8,485 nt of DNA from Candidatus Peregrinibacteria bacterium CG_4_10_14_0_2_um_filter_43_11. GTDB taxonomy: Bacteria > Patescibacteriota > Gracilibacteria > UM-FILTER-43-11. Positions 6,819 to 8,485 of the stretch are shown piece after piece. Below the pieces are notes generated by a model. The model saw only the letters and a program-made list of their open reading frames with translations. It did not search any database and had not been told where the DNA came from. The stretch is from contig PFOK01000114.1 in the NCBI GenBank assembly GCA_002792495.1, positions 1 to 8,485 of the forward strand, given 5' to 3'. Position numbers and translations under genes: made by a program. Each line of letters opens with the position of its first letter. Within the stretch, counting starts at the first letter, position 1.

Positions 6819-7874
6819 ATGGCACAATCAGAAGAAGCCCGATTACCTAACTATTCCGCTCAGGATGTTCTTGATGATGCTACTAAGCGTGCGAGTGTGA
6901 CCCGTCGTTTTTTAGAGGATAATGAGATTGGTCGAGATGATTTTTTGGCTTTATTAAGAGCAGTTAAGGTACAACCTGCCGATGAATCCCATTTTGATTT
7001 AAATAATGACTCTCTTTTAACCACCGCTGTTTTGGGCATTCAGGAGGCAGTCGGCTTATCGAAAGAAGACACCGCTGAAGGGCGGGATGGAAAGTTCGGT
7101 CGTAACACTTTGGCCGCGGTTCGTGAATTCTTAGATCGCAACAAAGAGCAAACAGTAGCCGCAGCGGCTTTGGCTTCTTTGCATGCCAGTGTAGAACGTT
7201 TACAGGTAAAACGAGAGGTTGAAGGCCCACTCGTTTCTTATCGCGATGTGATTCAAGGGCAGAAAGAAAATGGTATTACAAATCAAGTTATTCAGGATGC
7301 GGAAAAAGAATGTCAGACGGCTGTTGGTCAAAAAGGTATGGAATATATGAAATTGCTTGATCGTTCTAATTTGGTCAAAATTTCTCAATTCGTTGCGCAA
7401 GAAGTGGGCATTCCCGCTTCTGTTATTTTAGCGGCAATTTCTCGCGAGACGGGTGGTAAGTTCCAAGCCGATCTTTATGGCTCTGGCGGTGAATTGGGGA
7501 TGGGTCAGTTCATGCCGAAAACTTGGAAAAATTATATTCAAAAAAATCCTACTTTTCAGCGAGTGATGGGAATGTTTACCGATCAAGATCCACAAACGAT
7601 TGGTCGTGCGCGTTCGATTGTGGCGGATCTTTTGGGTTCTGCTTTATTTTTCAAGCGTGCGGCGGATCGTCTTGGTTTTTCTATTTCTAATCCCCCTACT
7701 CACGATGAAATGGTATGGGTACGTTTTTATTATCATGTTCCGGGATATGCTGTGGCCTTTAGAGAAAGGCGTACGGATGAATATGGTCAAAAAGCAATCG
7801 CGTTTTATCGGGACAACGAGCATAAATATAAGGATTTCGCCGATCGCGCGTTGGGGTTGCATGGGAGATTATAA
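6819..7874 (+). CDS. Peptidoglycan-binding/SLT lysozyme-like (lytic transglycosylase-type) protein
   Basis: 351 residues. Residues 65-106 resemble a peptidoglycan-binding (PGBD) repeat, with the motif DGKFGRNTLAAVREF at 90-104. A helical linker (110-180) follows, then an SLT-type lysozyme-like domain (about 185-345). VGIPASVILAAISRETGG (196-213) carries the candidate catalytic acid Glu210 in the expected ES/T-G-G setting. SGGELGMGQFMPKTW (222-236) matches the family's GxxGxxQFMPxTW substrate-groove motif. HVPGYA (306-311) fits the usual C-terminal Tyr-containing helix region. The family cleaves the MurNAc-GlcNAc bond of peptidoglycan without water, leaving 1,6-anhydro ends. The N-terminus (MAQSEEARLPNYSAQ) has no signal peptide or anchor, so export would need a holin, a specialised secretion route or lysis; this resembles phage-type enzymes. 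The start at 6819 follows a strong promoter by about 19 nt. It ends in TAA, and another candidate promoter begins 8 bp later. Fold assignment is confident; the exact activity is less so. Confidence 0.8.
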   Translation: MAQSEEARLPNYSAQDVLDDATKRASVTRRFLEDNEIGRDDFLALLRAVKVQPADESHFDLNNDSLLTTAVLGIQEAVGLSKEDTAEGRDGKFGRNTLAAVREFLDRNKEQTVAAAALASLHASVERLQVKREVEGPLVSYRDVIQGQKENGITNQVIQDAEKECQTAVGQKGMEYMKLLDRSNLVKISQFVAQEVGIPASVILAAISRETGGKFQADLYGSGGELGMGQFMPKTWKNYIQKNPTFQRVMGMFTDQDPQTIGRARSIVADLLGSALFFKRAADRLGFSISNPPTHDEMVWVRFYYHVPGYAVAFRERRTDEYGQKAIAFYRDNEHKYKDFADRALGLHGRL

Positions 7875-7881
7875 ACAATGG

Positions 7882-7910
7882 TTGACAATTTTTGATCTAC
7901 TATTTACGAT
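7882..7910 (+). promoter_or_regulatory. Candidate promoter ahead of the RAYT transposase gene
   Basis: A perfect TTGACA (7882-7887), a 17-bp spacer and TACGAT (7905-7910), which matches TATAAT at four positions. It would give a leader of about 70 nt before the ATG at 7990. The -10 box is weak. It lies just after the stop of the lytic transglycosylase gene. A small palindrome tagcc-tt-ggcta (7940-7951) lies in the leader without a T-run after it. Confidence 0.35.
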
Positions 7911-7989
7911 GGGCATGTTTTTTGCATATTGAAGATTTTTTAGCCTTGGCTATGAATTGACTGAATAGCATCTAAAATGAATTTGAGTC

Positions 7990-8485
7990 ATGCGATATCA
8001 TCGTTGTAATCGTAAAAATCTCCGTTTGCGGGGATATGATTATTCTCGGAACGGTTTTTATTTTGTCACCATTTGCACAAAAGGAATGTGTGATTTTTTT
8101 GGCGCAGTCCGAAATGGGGTCATGGGGTTGAATGAATTGGGATGTGCGGTAGTACGTTTTTGGAATCAAATTCCTGTTCATTTCACCGACGTTGTTTTGG
8201 ATGAATGGGTTGTTATGCCAAACCATGTGCATGGGGTTGTGGTTATTAACAAACCGGATGTATTGGAGGGGGCACGCCATGAAAAAACCGGTGTAGGGGC
8301 ACGCCATGAAAAAACCGGTGTAGGGGCACGCCATGAAAAAACCGGTGTAGGGGCACGCCATGGCGCGTCCCTACATGTAAACCGGTTTGGTCCATTAAAT
8401 CCCCAATCATTGTCGTGTATCATTAACCATTTTAAGGGTGCTGTTACGCGGAATATTCATAAAAATTATGATCCCCATTTTTCCT
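7990..8485 (+). CDS. REP-associated tyrosine transposase (RAYT, Y1/HUH), 3'-partial
   Basis: Open to the right edge with no stop (165 codons visible). An in-frame TGA at 7984-7986 makes the ATG at 7990 the only ATG start available; no good Shine-Dalgarno is present. Residues 11-29 (LRLRGYDYSRNGFYFVTIC) are the standard RAYT opening. LDEWVVMPNHVHGVVVI (70-86) holds the HUH metal-binding pair His79/His81. FGPLNPQSLSCIINHFKGAVTR follows near 132-153, as in the family. The catalytic Tyr lies beyond the window. RAYTs are single-strand HUH nucleases that nick and join DNA at REP palindromes. Between the HUH motif and the FGPL segment, where family members vary in length, the reading frame is filled by three 27-bp repeats and a REP-like palindrome, described separately. 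The frame stays open across them. Whether the full protein is intact cannot be seen here. Confidence 0.88.
   Translation, partial: MRYHRCNRKNLRLRGYDYSRNGFYFVTICTKGMCDFFGAVRNGVMGLNELGCAVVRFWNQIPVHFTDVVLDEWVVMPNHVHGVVVINKPDVLEGARHEKTGVGARHEKTGVGARHEKTGVGARHGASLHVNRFGPLNPQSLSCIINHFKGAVTRNIHKNYDPHFS
8269..8362 (+). repeat. 27-bp in-frame tandem repeat, three exact copies plus a partial fourth
   Basis: Exact copies occupy 8269-8295, 8296-8322 and 8323-8349, followed by 13 bp of a fourth (8350-8362). The unit begins ggggcacgccatg and ends aaaccggtgta; 27 bp is nine codons and encodes GARHEKTGV. Identity at nucleotide level points to recent slippage or expansion, and copy-number change would keep the frame. 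Each unit contains the left arm of the REP-like palindrome that follows. Confidence 0.9.
8339..8388. repeat. REP-like imperfect palindrome inside the transposase gene
   Basis: The core 8347-8374 is symmetric about 8360/8361 (gtagggg...gccatggc...ccctac), with 12 of 14 pairs matching; one of the two mismatches (8353/8368) would be a G-U pair in RNA. Outside it, aaaccggt (8339-8346) pairs with accggttt (8381-8388) across a 6-nt bulge. RAYT enzymes recognise such GTAG-flanked REP hairpins, so this is a candidate substrate of the very protein whose gene contains it. That link is inferred. Confidence 0.65.

Noticed and set aside
7940..7951. Small palindrome tagccttggcta as a terminator of the lytic transglycosylase gene
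   Set aside because: The stem is only 5 bp with a 2-nt loop and no T-run follows it on the plus strand.
7972..8361. Minus-strand ORF with repeated MACPYTGFF
   Set aside because: It is the antisense of the RAYT gene; the peptide repeat merely reflects the 27-bp DNA repeat read backwards. The same holds for 8178-8423.
8269..8362. CRISPR-like array
   Set aside because: The repeats are directly abutting with no spacers, are in frame within a transposase gene, and no cas gene is visible.
1..8485. Recoding of TGA as Gly (as in Gracilibacteria/Absconditabacteria)
   Set aside because: No in-frame TGA occurs in the long genes, which use ordinary Gly codons, so the standard code fits.

Overview
The window looks like a bacterial chromosome segment of moderate-to-low GC that uses the standard code: in-frame TGA is absent from the long genes and every complete gene ends in TAA. 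The lineage cannot be fixed. A giant modular CARDB/Ig/FN3-like surface protein, promoters of the TTGATT-17-TATAAT type, no clear Shine-Dalgarno sequences and a short lytic transglycosylase without a signal peptide would suit a Patescibacteria/CPR genome (for example Peregrinibacteria-like). This is a low-confidence inference from style, not from a marker gene.

Layout, left to right. (1) 1-4959 (+): the 3' part of a giant extracellular repeat protein, open at the left edge, with four CARDB domains alternating with Ig-like domains, then a tandemly duplicated three-domain supermodule, a charged coiled coil and a terminal FN3-like domain. (2) 4983-6041 (-): an HTH-Fic protein converging on the first gene. 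It has the N-terminal inhibitory motif, but Gln replaces the catalytic His. Its promoter and start codon are covered by a 14-bp direct repeat spaced 22 bp apart plus an inverted repeat, a likely self-operator. (3) 6120-6306: a 187-bp non-coding element with perfect 11-bp terminal inverted repeats and nested palindromes (MITE/REP-like). (4) 6388-6660 (-): a small unrecognised protein. (5) 6819-7874 (+): a peptidoglycan-binding plus SLT lysozyme-like protein, transcribed divergently from (4). The two face each other across a pair of promoters with identical hexamers and spacing. (6) 7990-8485 (+), running off the right edge: a REP-associated tyrosine transposase (RAYT, Y1/HUH) whose reading frame carries three exact 27-bp repeats and a REP-like palindrome.

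No single pathway unites the genes. The left part concerns the cell surface, and the peptidoglycan enzyme may also act on the envelope. The Fic gene, palindromic element and RAYT are accessory or mobile-type features. The most interesting signals are the REP-like hairpin and its in-frame expansion inside the transposase gene, the Fic operator together with the His-to-Gln change, and the nested-palindrome element. I did not find a multi-gene defence or biosynthetic system that I could call new.
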